A DNA stretch of 64,000 bases, taken from the NCBI RefSeq assembly GCF_021391675.1, contig NZ_CP090095.1:253501-317500 (forward strand). The letters run 5' to 3'. The notes under the pieces are model-generated. The model was not told where the DNA came from and ran no database searches. It worked only from the letters and a program-made list of their open reading frames with translations. Below, in pieces: positions 46,793 through 56,023 of this stretch. Each line of letters begins with the position of its first letter. Position 1 is the first letter of the stretch. The DNA comes from Neorhizobium galegae. GTDB taxonomy: Bacteria > Pseudomonadota > Alphaproteobacteria > Rhizobiales > Rhizobiaceae. The position numbers and the translations under genes were made by a program.

Positions 46793-47797
46793 ATGACGGC
46801 GAAGAAGAAACCCAAGGTCTATATCACCCGTAAGCTGCCGGATGCGGTGGAAACCCGCATGCGCGAGCTGTTCGAGGCCGAACTCAATATCGACGACACG
46901 CCACGTTCGCGCGAAGAGCTGGCGGCCGCAATGAAGTCGGCCGACGTGCTGGTGCCGACGGTGACCGACCGTATCGACGAGGCGCTGATCGAGCAGGCGG
47001 GCCCGCAGCTGAAGCTGATCGCCAGCTTCTCCAACGGCTTCGACCATATCGACGTCGATGCCGCCGCGAAAAAAGGCATCACCGTCACCAACACGCCGAA
47101 CGTGCTGACCGAAGACACCGCCGACATGACCGTGGCGCTGATCCTGGCCATCAACCGGCGGCTTGTGGAGGGAGCGCGCATCCTCACCGACAAGCCGGGC
47201 GAGTGGAGTGGCTGGAGCCCCACCTGGATGCTCGGCCGGCGGATCTGGGGCAAACGTATCGGCATCGTTGGCATGGGCCGCATCGGCACAGCCGTCGCGC
47301 GCCGCGCCAAGGCTTTCGGTCTGTCGATCCACTACCACAACCGCAAGCGCGTCAGCCCGGCGACGGAAGAGGAGCTCGAGGCGACCTATTGGGACAGCCT
47401 CGACCAGATGCTCGCCCGCGTCGATATCGTTTCGGTCAATTGTCCCTCGACGCCGGCGACGTTCCATCTCCTGTCGGCGCGGCGCCTGGCGCTGATGCAG
47501 CCGGGCTCGATCATCGTCAACACCGCCCGCGGCGACATCATCGACGAGGCGGCGATGATCCAGCTTTTGCGCGACAACAAGATCGCCGGCGCCGGCCTCG
47601 ACGTCTACCAGAACGAGCCGGCGGTAAACCCGAAACTCGTCAAGCTCGCCCATCAGGGCCGGGTCGTGCTGCTGCCGCATATGGGCTCAGCGACGATCGA
47701 GGGTCGGATCGACATGGGCGACAAGGTGATCATCAACATCCGCGCCTTCTTCGACGGCCACCGCCCGCCGAACCGGGTTCTGCCCGGCCGCAACTGA
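46793..47797 (+). CDS. D-2-hydroxyacid (glyoxylate/hydroxypyruvate-type) dehydrogenase
   Basis: NAD(P)-dependent D-isomer-specific 2-hydroxyacid dehydrogenase, 334 residues. It shows the Rossmann motif GIVGMGRIGTAVARRA (about 160-175), the active-site Arg in NTARGDIIDE, a Glu in GLDVYQNEP and the catalytic His in LLPHMGSAT. The layout resembles D-glycerate dehydrogenase/GhrB. GGCAGAGAG lies upstream of ATG 46793. The leader carries an inverted-repeat element. Physiological substrate not determinable. Confidence 0.92.
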   Translation: MTAKKKPKVYITRKLPDAVETRMRELFEAELNIDDTPRSREELAAAMKSADVLVPTVTDRIDEALIEQAGPQLKLIASFSNGFDHIDVDAAAKKGITVTNTPNVLTEDTADMTVALILAINRRLVEGARILTDKPGEWSGWSPTWMLGRRIWGKRIGIVGMGRIGTAVARRAKAFGLSIHYHNRKRVSPATEEELEATYWDSLDQMLARVDIVSVNCPSTPATFHLLSARRLALMQPGSIIVNTARGDIIDEAAMIQLLRDNKIAGAGLDVYQNEPAVNPKLVKLAHQGRVVLLPHMGSATIEGRIDMGDKVIINIRAFFDGHRPPNRVLPGRN

Positions 47798-47799
47798 TC

Positions 47800-48282
47800 T
47801 CAGATCAGCCGCTTCTGCATTTCGATCGAGGTGATGCGGGTAAAGCCCGGATGGGAATTTTCCGCCGTCCTGGCGAAACCCCATCTGGCGAAGGTCGCAT
47901 GATTGGTGGTCAGTTCGATGCGGGTTTCGAGCCGCAGCGCAGGCAGCCCTTTTTCCCGGGCGATGCCTTCCGCGACCGACAGCAGCCTGCGGCCTATGCC
48001 CTTGCCCTGGCTGGCCGGGGCGATCGCGAGCTTGCCGATATAAAGGAAGCCCGGCTCCGGCCTGCAGAAGATGCAGCCGGCAATCCTGCCGTTTTCGATC
48101 GCCGCAAACGCGATCTCGTCGCGGGCTTTCTGAGCGAGCGAGGCGAGCGTCAGCCGATGCGCCGAGGAGGGCGGGTCGATGATGCCGTCCATATAGGCGA
48201 ACGAGGAGAGGATGAGCGCCAGAAGTTCGTCCCACCGGCGAAAGTCCTCGCGGATCCGGACAATCTCAATCGGCTCGCTCAC
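47800..48282 (-). CDS. GNAT family N-acetyltransferase
   Basis: A 160-residue acetyltransferase with the acetyl-CoA motif LAIAPASQGKGIGRRLLSVAE (motif A, Q/RxxGxG/A) and a C-terminal NHATFARWGFARTAE. The start is GTG 48282, overlapping the moeB stop (GTGA, 48279-48282), so it is translationally coupled to moeB; no separate ribosome-binding site is seen. The target is unknown; coupling to a ThiF/MoeB enzyme is of interest but not evidence of function. Confidence 0.9.
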   Translation of the reverse strand: MSEPIEIVRIREDFRRWDELLALILSSFAYMDGIIDPPSSAHRLTLASLAQKARDEIAFAAIENGRIAGCIFCRPEPGFLYIGKLAIAPASQGKGIGRRLLSVAEGIAREKGLPALRLETRIELTTNHATFARWGFARTAENSHPGFTRITSIEMQKRLI

Positions 48283-49064
48283 TCGGCGGCAGCCTTGGCC
48301 GTGCGGCGCTTGTATTTGATCGCGTCGAAACGGGCCGACAGCGAATCGTAGAGCATCAGCCGTCCGACCAGCGGTTCGCCGATGCCGGTGACGAGCTTGA
48401 TCGCCTCCATCGCCATGAGGGTGCCGATGACGCCGGTCAGAGCACCGACGACGCCGGTCTCGGCGCAGGACGGGATCAATCCCGCTGGCGGCTTTTCCGG
48501 AAAGAGATCGCGATAGCCGGGATTGAGAACGCCGTCCGGTCCCGTCTCGTAGGGCTTCATCACTGTCACCGAACCGTCGAACCGGCCGACTGCGCCGGTA
48601 ACCAGCGGGATCCGGGTGGCTTCCGCGGCATCGGCCGCCGCATAACGGGTGTCGAAATTGTCGGAACCGTCGATCAGCAGGTCGAACAGGGCGAGCTTGC
48701 GGGCCGCCCATTCGGCCGAAAAACGCTCCTCGAAATCGACCACCCGGACATGCGGATTGAGCCGGGCGATCGCCTCGCGGGCGCTCCGGGTCTTCATCTC
48801 GCCGATCGTGCCGGTATCGTGGATGACCTGCCGTTGCAGGTTGGAAAGGGAAACCAGGTCGTCGTCGATGATCCCGAGCGTGCCGATGCCGGCGGCCGCC
48901 AGATATTCGAGGATCGGCGCGCCGAGCCCGCCGGCGCCGATCACCAGGACGCGGGCGTTCTTCATCTTCTGCTGCCCCGTGCCGCCGATTTCCGGCAGCA
49001 GGATATGGCGGCGGTAGCGCTCGATCTCGTCTTGGCTCAGTTTTTCCGGTGTCAGGCTTTCCAT
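48279..49064 (-). CDS. moeB: MoeB/ThiF family adenylyltransferase lacking zinc cysteines
   Basis: Adenylates the C-terminal Gly of a ubiquitin-like sulfur carrier (MoaD or ThiS). The 261-residue protein starts with the YRRHILLPEIGGTGQQKM signature, has the nucleotide motif GAGGLGAPILEYLAAAG and the DGSDNFDTRYAAADAA segment. The two CxxC pairs that bind structural zinc in E. coli MoeB are absent: PGYRDLFPE stands where CYRCLFPE is expected, and the tail ends without the second pair. No rhodanese domain. Overlaps the GNAT gene; 44 bp after recF. Confidence 0.9.
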   Translation of the reverse strand: MESLTPEKLSQDEIERYRRHILLPEIGGTGQQKMKNARVLVIGAGGLGAPILEYLAAAGIGTLGIIDDDLVSLSNLQRQVIHDTGTIGEMKTRSAREAIARLNPHVRVVDFEERFSAEWAARKLALFDLLIDGSDNFDTRYAAADAAEATRIPLVTGAVGRFDGSVTVMKPYETGPDGVLNPGYRDLFPEKPPAGLIPSCAETGVVGALTGVIGTLMAMEAIKLVTGIGEPLVGRLMLYDSLSARFDAIKYKRRTAKAAAE

Positions 49065-49107
49065 GGCGCAACCATATCACCGGCCGTCGGGCCGTGTAAG
49101 ATGGATT

Positions 49108-50232
49108 TCAATCGCCGATGCCGCCATGCGCGACGGTAAAGAACTGCGCCCGGTCGGCCAGCGCGGAAAACATGCTCCGGTCGGTACCGGTCATGAAGGA
49201 CTGGCCGCCGAGACCGTGAACGAGATCGAAGAGAGCGGCCCGCCGGCCTTGATCGAGATGGGCAGCGATCTCGTCGAGCAGCAGGATCGGCGCGTAACCG
49301 GTCATGTCTGCCGTGAGGCGTGCATGGGCGAGCACCAGCCCGATCAGCAGCGCCTTCTGCTCGCCGGTCGAGCAGCGCGCGGCCTCCATGTCCTTTTCGC
49401 GGTGGCGCACCAAAAGGTCGGAGCGGTGCGGCCCGTCGAGCGTCCGGCCGGCGGCGGCATCGCGGCCGCGGCCGTTGCGCAGCATGCCGAGATAGTCGTC
49501 CTCGAGATCGGCTGCCGGGCGGTCCATCGCGCCATCCATGAACCCTTCGAGCGTCAGCACCGGCGATGGGAATGGGGTTTCGCCCGAATTGGCCGACAGA
49601 GTCCGCAGCAGCCCGAGCATTTCCTGACGCGCGGCGGCCATGGCGATGCCGAGGCCTGCCATCTGCGCCTCGATGGCGGAAAGCCAGGACGGATCGAAGC
49701 GGCCCTCCGACAATAGCCGGTTGCGGCTTCTCATGGCGCGCTCGAAATCGCTCGCCCGCCGGCCATGGGCGGGATCGAGCGACAGGACGAGGCGATCGAG
49801 GAAACGGCGCCGGTCGGACGAGGCACCGGTGAACAACCCGTCCATCGCCGGCGTCAGCCAGAGAACGCTTAAGTGATCGGAAAGCTCCTCGGTCGATTTG
49901 GCCGGTGTGCCGTTGATCCTGAGCTTGCGGGTAACGCTTTCGCCTTCGCCAGGCTCGATGCCGGTGCCGATCGAAACCTCGCCGTCCATGCCGTCGATAT
50001 CCGCGAAGATGGTGAACCCGCCGGCGGCACCGACGCGCGTCACGTCGGACAGCACGGCCCGGCGCAGCCCGCGACCCGGCGACAGGAAGGAGACGGCTTC
50101 GAGCAGATTGGTCTTGCCCGCGCCGTTCTCGCCCGTCAGCACCACATGCCGCCCGTCGAGCGGCAGGGCTGCTTCCGCGTAATTGCGGAAATCGGTGAGC
50201 TTCAGCCGGGAAAGGGAGGTCTTCTGAGCCAT
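49108..50232 (-). CDS. recF: DNA replication and repair protein RecF
   Basis: SMC-like ATPase that with RecO and RecR loads RecA at gaps. The 374-residue protein opens LKLTDFRNYAEAALPLDGRHVVLTGENGAGKTNLLEAVSFLSPGRGLR in pieces: the P-loop is GENGAGKT and the following SFLSPGRGLR is RecF-specific. The signature is STGEQKALLIGLVLAHA and Walker B ILLLDEIAAHLD. Not next to dnaN, unlike E. coli. moeB and a GNAT gene follow on the same strand. Confidence 0.97.
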   Translation of the reverse strand: MAQKTSLSRLKLTDFRNYAEAALPLDGRHVVLTGENGAGKTNLLEAVSFLSPGRGLRRAVLSDVTRVGAAGGFTIFADIDGMDGEVSIGTGIEPGEGESVTRKLRINGTPAKSTEELSDHLSVLWLTPAMDGLFTGASSDRRRFLDRLVLSLDPAHGRRASDFERAMRSRNRLLSEGRFDPSWLSAIEAQMAGLGIAMAAARQEMLGLLRTLSANSGETPFPSPVLTLEGFMDGAMDRPAADLEDDYLGMLRNGRGRDAAAGRTLDGPHRSDLLVRHREKDMEAARCSTGEQKALLIGLVLAHARLTADMTGYAPILLLDEIAAHLDQGRRAALFDLVHGLGGQSFMTGTDRSMFSALADRAQFFTVAHGGIGD

Positions 50233-50502
50233 CGGGAATCTTGGGGTTCGTCGTCGAACAGGAGCTAAGGGCTCCAGGCCCGGATGGCAAGCCTTTGCTT
50301 GGGGCCGCCGATTCCTCAGCCCAGGCCGACCCGGCGCGCTTCGACGACTATGGTTTTCAATGGAGCTCTAATTTATAATTACTCAAAACTTAGTGGCCAT
50401 GGCTAACAGGACGTTAAAGCTTTAATCCTAAAAGTTACCATGCACGCATACGCATCTCATATCCGGATGGCCGTGTTGACCCCTTCAATCTCCGGAGCCC
50501 CC

Positions 50503-52002
50503 ATGAAAGAGCCAAACCACAAAGCCGATCTCGCCGAGCGCCTTGAATTCATCGGCCTGGGCCAAGAGCAGCGCCGGTCTCTTGCCGAGGTCCGGCCAGT
50601 CATCAAGGACACGGTCGGCGGCGCGCTCGATGCTTTTTACCGCAAGGTGAAGAGCAACCCGCACACGGCCAAGTTTTTCTCCAACGATGCTCATATCGCC
50701 CATGCCAAGAGCCGACAGGCTGCCCATTGGGAAGGCATCGCATCCGGCAAATATGATGACAATTATGTCGAGGCGGTTTCCACGATCGGCCGCACCCATG
50801 CCCGGCTTGGTCTCGAGCCGCGCTGGTATATCGGCGGTTACGCGCTGGTCCTCGATGGCATCATCCGCGCCGTAGTCAGCCGGGAGATGACCGGTTTTTT
50901 CCAGGAGAAGAAGGCGAAGGTGCTTTCTGAACATCTCTCCTCGGTCGTCAAGGCGGCCCTGCTGGACATGGATTACGCCATCTCGGTCTATCTTGAGGTG
51001 CTGGGCGACGAGCGCAGAGAGGTCGAAGCCAAACAGGAAAAGGCCAAGTCCGAGCAGGATGCAGCGCTTGGCGCGCTCGATGGCGCCCTGAAGAGCCTTT
51101 CCGATGGCGATCTGACATCCGAACTCTGGCAGGAACTGGCGCCGAGCTTCGCCAAGCTGCAGCAGAACTACAATTCGTCGATCTCCGAGCTTGACGTGGC
51201 GATGCGCGAGATCAGCACCTCGGTTGAGCAGGTGCGCGCCGAAGCCGGCGGCATTTCGTCGGCTTCCGAAAACATGGCCAGGCGCGCTGAACAGCAGGCT
51301 TCGGCGATCGAGCAGACGGCGGCAGCACTCGAAGAGATCACCACGATATCCGGCCAGGCCGCACAGCGGACCCGCGAAGTGCAGGAGATCGTGCGCGAAT
51401 CGGCTTCCGAGACGGTTCGCTCCGGCAAGGTGGTCGAGGAGGCCATTGCCGCGATGGGCGACATCGAGCAGTCCTCGCAGAAGATGACCCAGATCATCGG
51501 CGCGATCGACGAGATCGCCTTCCAGACCAACCTCCTGGCGCTGAACGCCGGTGTCGAAGCGGCCCGCGCCGGCGAACAGGGCAAGGGCTTTGCCGTCGTC
51601 GCGCAGGAAGTCCGCGAACTGGCTCAGCGATCCGCCGCAGCGGCCAAGGAAATCAAGGAACTGATCGACCAGTCGTCGACCGACGTCCATCGCGGTGTCG
51701 AACTCGTCAACAAGACGGGACAGGCGCTGGTCGGTATCGGCGGGCGGGTGAAGTCGATCGACGAACATATCTCGTCGATCGCCCGTTCGGCTCAGGAACA
51801 GGCTTCCGGCATCGAGGAGATCAATTCCGCGATCCGCAGCATGGACCAGATCACCCAGCAGAACGCGGCGCTGATGGAAGAGACCAATGCCTCGACCCAG
51901 AGCCTGGTCGGCATCAGCAGCCGGCTGGCGTCGCTGCTCGGCCGCTTCAAGACAAGGGCCGTGCGCGAGACCCGCACCGAACGCCCGCGCCTGCGCGCCT
52001 GA
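50503..52002 (+). CDS. Globin-coupled methyl-accepting chemotaxis protein
   Basis: A soluble heme-based oxygen/redox chemoreceptor of 499 residues. Residues about 5-165 form a protoglobin domain with the proximal His H99 in [16 protein letters not shown]; about 195-255 is a linker with a HAMP-like [14 protein letters not shown]; the C-terminal MCP signaling domain carries the hairpin tip [22 protein letters not shown]. No transmembrane helix is present, so it is cytoplasmic, like HemAT/McpY-type rhizobial receptors. Start at ATG 50503 (CGGAG 6 bases upstream). No che operon is nearby. Confidence 0.95.
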   Translation: MKEPNHKADLAERLEFIGLGQEQRRSLAEVRPVIKDTVGGALDAFYRKVKSNPHTAKFFSNDAHIAHAKSRQAAHWEGIASGKYDDNYVEAVSTIGRTHARLGLEPRWYIGGYALVLDGIIRAVVSREMTGFFQEKKAKVLSEHLSSVVKAALLDMDYAISVYLEVLGDERREVEAKQEKAKSEQDAALGALDGALKSLSDGDLTSELWQELAPSFAKLQQNYNSSISELDVAMREISTSVEQVRAEAGGISSASENMARRAEQQASAIEQTAAALEEITTISGQAAQRTREVQEIVRESASETVRSGKVVEEAIAAMGDIEQSSQKMTQIIGAIDEIAFQTNLLALNAGVEAARAGEQGKGFAVVAQEVRELAQRSAAAAKEIKELIDQSSTDVHRGVELVNKTGQALVGIGGRVKSIDEHISSIARSAQEQASGIEEINSAIRSMDQITQQNAALMEETNASTQSLVGISSRLASLLGRFKTRAVRETRTERPRLRA

Positions 52003-52072
52003 TCTTCGACCTGAAACATGGACCGGGCGGTTCCGGTCGGCTAGTGTTGCTCCGCTTTCAGAGGAGCAGCAC

Positions 52073-52630
52073 ATGACCGATCCGACCCGTGACGGGGACC
52101 GCCCTTCCTATATCCGCCACTGGACCGAGGTGGAAAAGCCCCAGGAGAAACACTATCGCGGTGATGACGAGCTGATGGGCTTCGGCGCCGCGCTTGCCCG
52201 GCAGTTCGGCCTCACGCGGCTCGGCATTCACCATCATCGCCTGCCACCCGGCCGCCGCACCTCCTTTCCGCACGCGGAGGAACTCGAGGAAGAATTCATC
52301 TACGTGATCGAAGGCAATCCAGAGGTCTGGCTGGATGGCGGGGTCTATCCGCTGAAACCGGGCGACTCGGTCGGTTTCCCGGCCGGCACGGGAATTGCTC
52401 ATACCTTCATCAACAACACGGATGCGGAAGTGCGCCTTTTGGTGATCGGGGAGGCCAACAAGGACGAAAACCGGCTGTTCTATCCGAAGAATCTCGACCT
52501 GAAAGCGATCCGCCGCGACTGGTGGGACGACGCACCGGAGCGCCCGCTCGGGGACCATGACGGTATGCCGGACAAGGTACGGGTCTGGAAAGCCGGTCAG
52601 AAAGCAGCGAAGGAAACGACAGGTGAGTGA
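52073..52630 (+). CDS. Cupin-domain protein
   Basis: A 185-residue cupin. The double-stranded beta-helix motifs are HHHRLPPGRRTSFPHAEELEEEFIYVIEG (cupin motif 1, with the metal-type His/Glu residues) and GDSVGFPAGTGIAHTFIN (motif 2). GAGGAG lies 6 bases before ATG 52073. Its 3' end overlaps slyX by 8 bp. Metal-dependent enzyme or small-molecule binder; substrate unknown. Confidence 0.9.
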   Translation: MTDPTRDGDRPSYIRHWTEVEKPQEKHYRGDDELMGFGAALARQFGLTRLGIHHHRLPPGRRTSFPHAEELEEEFIYVIEGNPEVWLDGGVYPLKPGDSVGFPAGTGIAHTFINNTDAEVRLLVIGEANKDENRLFYPKNLDLKAIRRDWWDDAPERPLGDHDGMPDKVRVWKAGQKAAKETTGE

Positions 52631-52829
52631 CGAGGAAAGACTGATCAGGCTCGAGGAACTTGCCGCCTACCAAACCAAGATGATCGAGGAATTGTCCGAT
52701 CAGCTCGCCGAGCAATGGAAGGTGATGGAACAGACGCGCGCCAAGCTCGACCGGCTGACAGAGCGGTTCCTGTCGCTGGAGGAGTCCTCACTGGAAGCGC
52801 CGGCCGTCACCAGACCGCCGCATTATTGA
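52623..52829 (+). CDS. slyX: SlyX family protein
   Basis: Short coiled-coil protein of 68 residues: RLIRLEELAAYQTKMIEELSDQL followed by a second heptad stretch and the characteristic C-terminal PPHY. Start is GTG 52623, overlapping the cupin stop by 8 bp; the in-frame ATG at 52557 would add an unrelated N-terminus. Function unknown in any organism despite wide conservation. Confidence 0.9.
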   Translation: MSDEERLIRLEELAAYQTKMIEELSDQLAEQWKVMEQTRAKLDRLTERFLSLEESSLEAPAVTRPPHY

Positions 52830-52844
52830 CCGTGCGGTTGCCGC

Positions 52845-54023
52845 TCAGGCGGCGCGGGGCATGCGCCGTTTGAGCGCGACATATTCCCAGGTGGCGACGA
52901 AAAGCAGGACCGCGGTGGCGAGGACCTCCATCGCGAAATTGGCGATGAAGGGCACCAGCAGGAAGCAGGCGGCGAGGAGGATGACGCCGGCGGCATGCGA
53001 ATAGGGGATGAAGCGCGACGAGACCGTCTTCATCCAGGCAGTGCCGGCGAGGAACAGGATCGGCCCGCCGAGCAACGCCAAGGCGTGGGCGTAGGAGCCT
53101 CTTTCATCGGGATGCGAAAGGCTGAAATCCTCGCCCACGGCGGTGAGGATGATGCCGGCGACGATCGGCAGGTGGCCGTAGGTGAAGAGATGCTGGGCGG
53201 TCGCCTGCGGCTCCGCGGTTTCTTCCGCCTTGTCGGCGGCCTTTTCCTGCCCGTCGTGAAAGTAGATCCACCACATGGCGACGGTCGAGAGAAACGCGCA
53301 GCAGAGCACCAGTGGCGTGCCGGCATTGTCCATGTGGCTGGAGGCGTTCTTGCCGGTGGTAATAATGGTCTCGCCGAGCGCGATGATGACGAAGAGAGCG
53401 CAGCGTTCGGCCAGATGTTCGCCGTTGATGTCGAGCGTTTCGGGCGGTGAGGCGCCGATCGACGGCACCCAGTAGCGCATCGCCGGCCCGGCATATTCGA
53501 TGGCAAGGGCCGCGATCCAAAGGGTTGCCCGCATCTGCGGCTCGGCAAGCCCCCCGGCGATCCACAGAGCGCTCGATACGGCCAGCCAGGCGGTGATCCG
53601 GAAGAAGGTCATGAAGGAGGCGGCATCGGTTCCCCAGAACGCATAAAGCGCAAACAGTGAGCGGATGAGCTGCATCGCCGAATAGGCGAGCGCGAAGACG
53701 AGGCCCATGTCCGTGAAGGCCTTGGGCAGCGCGATGGCCAGCACGATGCCGCAGAACATCAGCGCGAAGAGCAGCAGCCTGACCGGTTCGATTTCGGTAT
53801 CGAGGAGATTGGTGACCCAGGTCGTGTGGATCCACACCCACCAGAGTGCGAAGATGAACAGGATGGCCTCGGCGGCGATGCCGAAGCTGAAATCCGAGGC
53901 AAGCGTCTCGGAAAGCTGGATCAGCGCGAAGACGAAGACGAGATCGAAGAACAGTTCCGGAAAGCTCGCCTTGGTCGATCGGGCGTCGTCCTTTCGAAGC
54001 CAGTGGTGCTCGGTCTCGCTCAT
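52845..54023 (-). CDS. Low temperature requirement A (LtrA) family membrane protein
   Basis: A 392-residue polytopic protein with about eleven or twelve helices. LtrA hallmarks: ELFFDLVFVFALIQLSETLA near the N-terminus, FALWWVWIHTTWVTNLLDTE, and AERCALFVIIALGETIITTGK in the centre. A hydrophilic loop with DGQEKAADKAEETAEP lies near residue 270. Named for cold growth in Listeria; molecular role unknown. Convergent with slyX, 15 bp apart. Confidence 0.93.
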   Translation of the reverse strand: MSETEHHWLRKDDARSTKASFPELFFDLVFVFALIQLSETLASDFSFGIAAEAILFIFALWWVWIHTTWVTNLLDTEIEPVRLLLFALMFCGIVLAIALPKAFTDMGLVFALAYSAMQLIRSLFALYAFWGTDAASFMTFFRITAWLAVSSALWIAGGLAEPQMRATLWIAALAIEYAGPAMRYWVPSIGASPPETLDINGEHLAERCALFVIIALGETIITTGKNASSHMDNAGTPLVLCCAFLSTVAMWWIYFHDGQEKAADKAEETAEPQATAQHLFTYGHLPIVAGIILTAVGEDFSLSHPDERGSYAHALALLGGPILFLAGTAWMKTVSSRFIPYSHAAGVILLAACFLLVPFIANFAMEVLATAVLLFVATWEYVALKRRMPRAA

Positions 54024-54123
54024 CCGGTTCCTCAGGTCGCTGCGGGACGTGATTGCGGCCCGCGCTGCTATTTAGGGCGCTGCCCGCCAAAGCCGAGGTG
54101 TGGTCGCACGATGTGCCGGAGAC

Positions 54124-54726
54124 TTATGTGACCTTGAGGCCGTGCACCAGGTGCCGAACCACGAGGCGCAGCTGTTCCGGCGCAATCTCCAACCGGTCGG
54201 TCAGCAGCCGTTTCCACACGAAGCTCGTTATGATCTCCATAGCAAGCTCGGGTACGACCCAATCGGCCACTTCGTCTCGGGCCTTTGCCCGGCGGAATAT
54301 CTCGCCGCCCTGCTGGTATCGCTCGGCCATATAGGCTGCGAGCGCCTTGCTGGCCGCCGGGTCGGTCTGGGCCTCGGCGATGACGGAGCGGAAAACCGCG
54401 CCTCCATGGCCGGTGTTCCAAAACTCGAGCAAGTCGCTCAGGAGCTGGAAGATATCGGTCTCGATCGCGCCGGTATCGGGTGCGATATCGACGAATTTCT
54501 GGCGATGGTAGACATCCAGAAGCAGGATCGTACGCGTGGGCCACCACCGATAAATCGTCGGCTTGCCCGCATGGGCTCGCCGGGCGACGGCCTCAATCGA
54601 AAACGATCCTAGCCCGCCCTCGACAAGAATTTCCTCCGCAGCCTGGAGAATGGCGTCCTGGCTGGCGGGATTGCGCTGGGCGCCGATCGACGTGCGACGC
54701 GCCTCCGCAGCCTTTTTCGCCGTCAT
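54124..54726 (-). CDS. TetR/AcrR family repressor
   Basis: A 200-residue regulator: the N-terminal HTH is IEAVARRAHAGKPTIYRWWPTRTILLLDVYHRQ (residues ~43-75, TetR signature), and the C-terminal ligand domain belongs to the TetR_C_11-like group (PAASKALAAYMAERY). It is divergent from a small membrane protein gene whose promoter region is covered by two palindromes, so it very probably represses that gene and itself. Ligand unknown. Confidence 0.93.
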   Translation of the reverse strand: MTAKKAAEARRTSIGAQRNPASQDAILQAAEEILVEGGLGSFSIEAVARRAHAGKPTIYRWWPTRTILLLDVYHRQKFVDIAPDTGAIETDIFQLLSDLLEFWNTGHGGAVFRSVIAEAQTDPAASKALAAYMAERYQQGGEIFRRAKARDEVADWVVPELAMEIITSFVWKRLLTDRLEIAPEQLRLVVRHLVHGLKVT

Positions 54727-54772
54727 GCGGATCCCCCAGGCAAAATTTTATTCGACATCACAAGAGTCCTAC

Positions 54773-54835
54773 TTGAACGAAACGGCCCGTTTCGTTATAT
54801 GGGCTCCATGGAAACGGTTCGTTTCTATGGAGCCC
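54773..54835 (+). promoter_or_regulatory. Promoter with two TetR-type operators
   Basis: The -35 TTGAAC (54773-54778), 17-bp spacer and -10 TATATG (54796-54801) predict a start near 54808. Operator 1 (54776-54796) is a perfect 10+1+10 palindrome, AACGAAACGG/CCGTTTCGTT, filling the spacer. Operator 2 (54811-54825) is GAAACG-GTT-CGTTTC, with outer arms GGGCTCCAT/ATGGAGCCC (54801-54809, 54827-54835) giving a 35-bp near-palindrome. Both share GAAACG...CGTTTC half-sites. Confidence 0.85.
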
Positions 54836-54838
54836 ATG

Positions 54839-55147
54839 ATGACCACAGCCGCTTTAACCCTCAGTTCCGATAGCAGAAATCAAGCCACGGAGGCGCAATT
54901 GCAGACCGCACCCGCTCGCGTCAACCCTTCGAAGGCGCGTCTCGCGCTCGTAATGATCCTCGCCGTATATCCGTTGATCACGGTACTTCTCTATATCCTC
55001 GCGCCACTCACCGAAGGTTGGGCCGTGTGGCATCGAACGATCCTGATCGCGCCGATCATGGTGCTGTCGATCGTATTTGTCGTCTCGCCAGCAATCCAGA
55101 GATATTTCGGCTGGTTCGTGGCCCGGATGCCTTCGCCGACGAAATAA
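54839..55147 (+). CDS. Small two-helix membrane protein under TetR control
   Basis: A 102-residue protein with a polar N-terminus and two membrane helices (LALVMILAVYPLITVLLYILAP, about 37-58, and TILIAPIMVLSIVFVVSPAI, about 67-86), ending in a basic tail. Start at ATG 54839: GGAG is 6 bases upstream; ATG 54827 and 54836 are in frame but lie within or against operator 2. No family recognised with certainty. It is probably the target of the divergent TetR regulator; a role in stress or transport is only inference. Confidence 0.78.
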   Translation: MTTAALTLSSDSRNQATEAQLQTAPARVNPSKARLALVMILAVYPLITVLLYILAPLTEGWAVWHRTILIAPIMVLSIVFVVSPAIQRYFGWFVARMPSPTK

Positions 55148-55209
55148 GGTGGTTTGACGGGCGTCAAACCGCATGCTGAAAATGCTGATAGAGAGGAAGG
55201 GGCCGGACC

Positions 55210-55818
55210 ATGCCGGCCACTTCGACAGGCAGTTGCATGACCCTTCCGGAATTCACCCTCGCCATCCTTCTGCTTCTCTGCACGCCGGGGCCGACCAATA
55301 CGCTGATGGCGCTTGGCGGATACTCGCGCGGCTGGCTGAAGGGCCTGCCGCTGATCGCCGGTGAACTCGGCGGCTATCTGCTGGTGATCGTGCCGGTGGC
55401 GACGCTTGCCGCGCCTTTCTTCGACGCCTATCCGCAGGCTTCGGTCTGGGCGAAGCTCGCGGCGGGCGTCTGGGTTCTTTATCTCGGCTATAGCCTGTGG
55501 ATGTCCGAAAAGCAGGCGAAGGACGCGGTGGAAATTTCCATCCGCCAGGTCTTCGTCACCACGGTGCTGAACCCCAAGGCACTGATCATCGCGCTCGTCA
55601 TCATGCCGCATGGCGGCCTGCCGACACTCGCCCCCCGGCTCGCGCTGTTTGCCGGGCTCGTGCTCCTGGCCGCCAATGGCTGGATCGCCTTCGGCAGCCT
55701 GATGCGGCGGACCGAGCGTTTCGAGGTGAAACCGATCGTCGTGCGCCGCGTCGCTGCCGCCTGCCTCGTGCTCTTCGCCATGATCCTCGCCAGCGCGTCG
55801 ATCCAGTCGCTGGCCTGA
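55210..55818 (+). CDS. LysE/RhtB family exporter
   Basis: Inner-membrane exporter of about 202 residues with six helices. Family motifs: TLAILLLLCTPGPTNTLMALGGYSRG (PGPTN) and VFVTTVLNPKALIIALVIMP (NPK). ATG 55237 (MTLPEFTLAIL...) matches typical LysE N-termini better, though both it and ATG 55210 have only fair upstream sites. No linked regulator is evident. Substrate unknown. It is unlike the 35-kb LysE copy in length and motif order only in detail. Confidence 0.9.
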   Translation: MPATSTGSCMTLPEFTLAILLLLCTPGPTNTLMALGGYSRGWLKGLPLIAGELGGYLLVIVPVATLAAPFFDAYPQASVWAKLAAGVWVLYLGYSLWMSEKQAKDAVEISIRQVFVTTVLNPKALIIALVIMPHGGLPTLAPRLALFAGLVLLAANGWIAFGSLMRRTERFEVKPIVVRRVAAACLVLFAMILASASIQSLA

Positions 55819-56023
55819 CATAGACGACCTCGACCCGAGTTGACGAATCAAGGCCGGATCGGCATCTTTCGTTTTGCGTGGCCTACGCCGAACCTCCCCG
55901 GATCTTCCCCAGCATGGTCCTGAAACGGAGGCAAAGGGACTTCAGTCTCGGGTCGCTAATCTTGGTCCGACCGTTTCGGATGTGGTTGCTGGGGAACTCC
56001 GTCCGGGACGTGAAAGGCTCAAG

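Noticed and set aside
50244..50262. GTTC-N6-GAAC near the recF/chemoreceptor gap as an SOS box
   Set aside because: Inverted orientation and 6-bp spacing fit neither the alphaproteobacterial direct repeat nor other LexA classes well.
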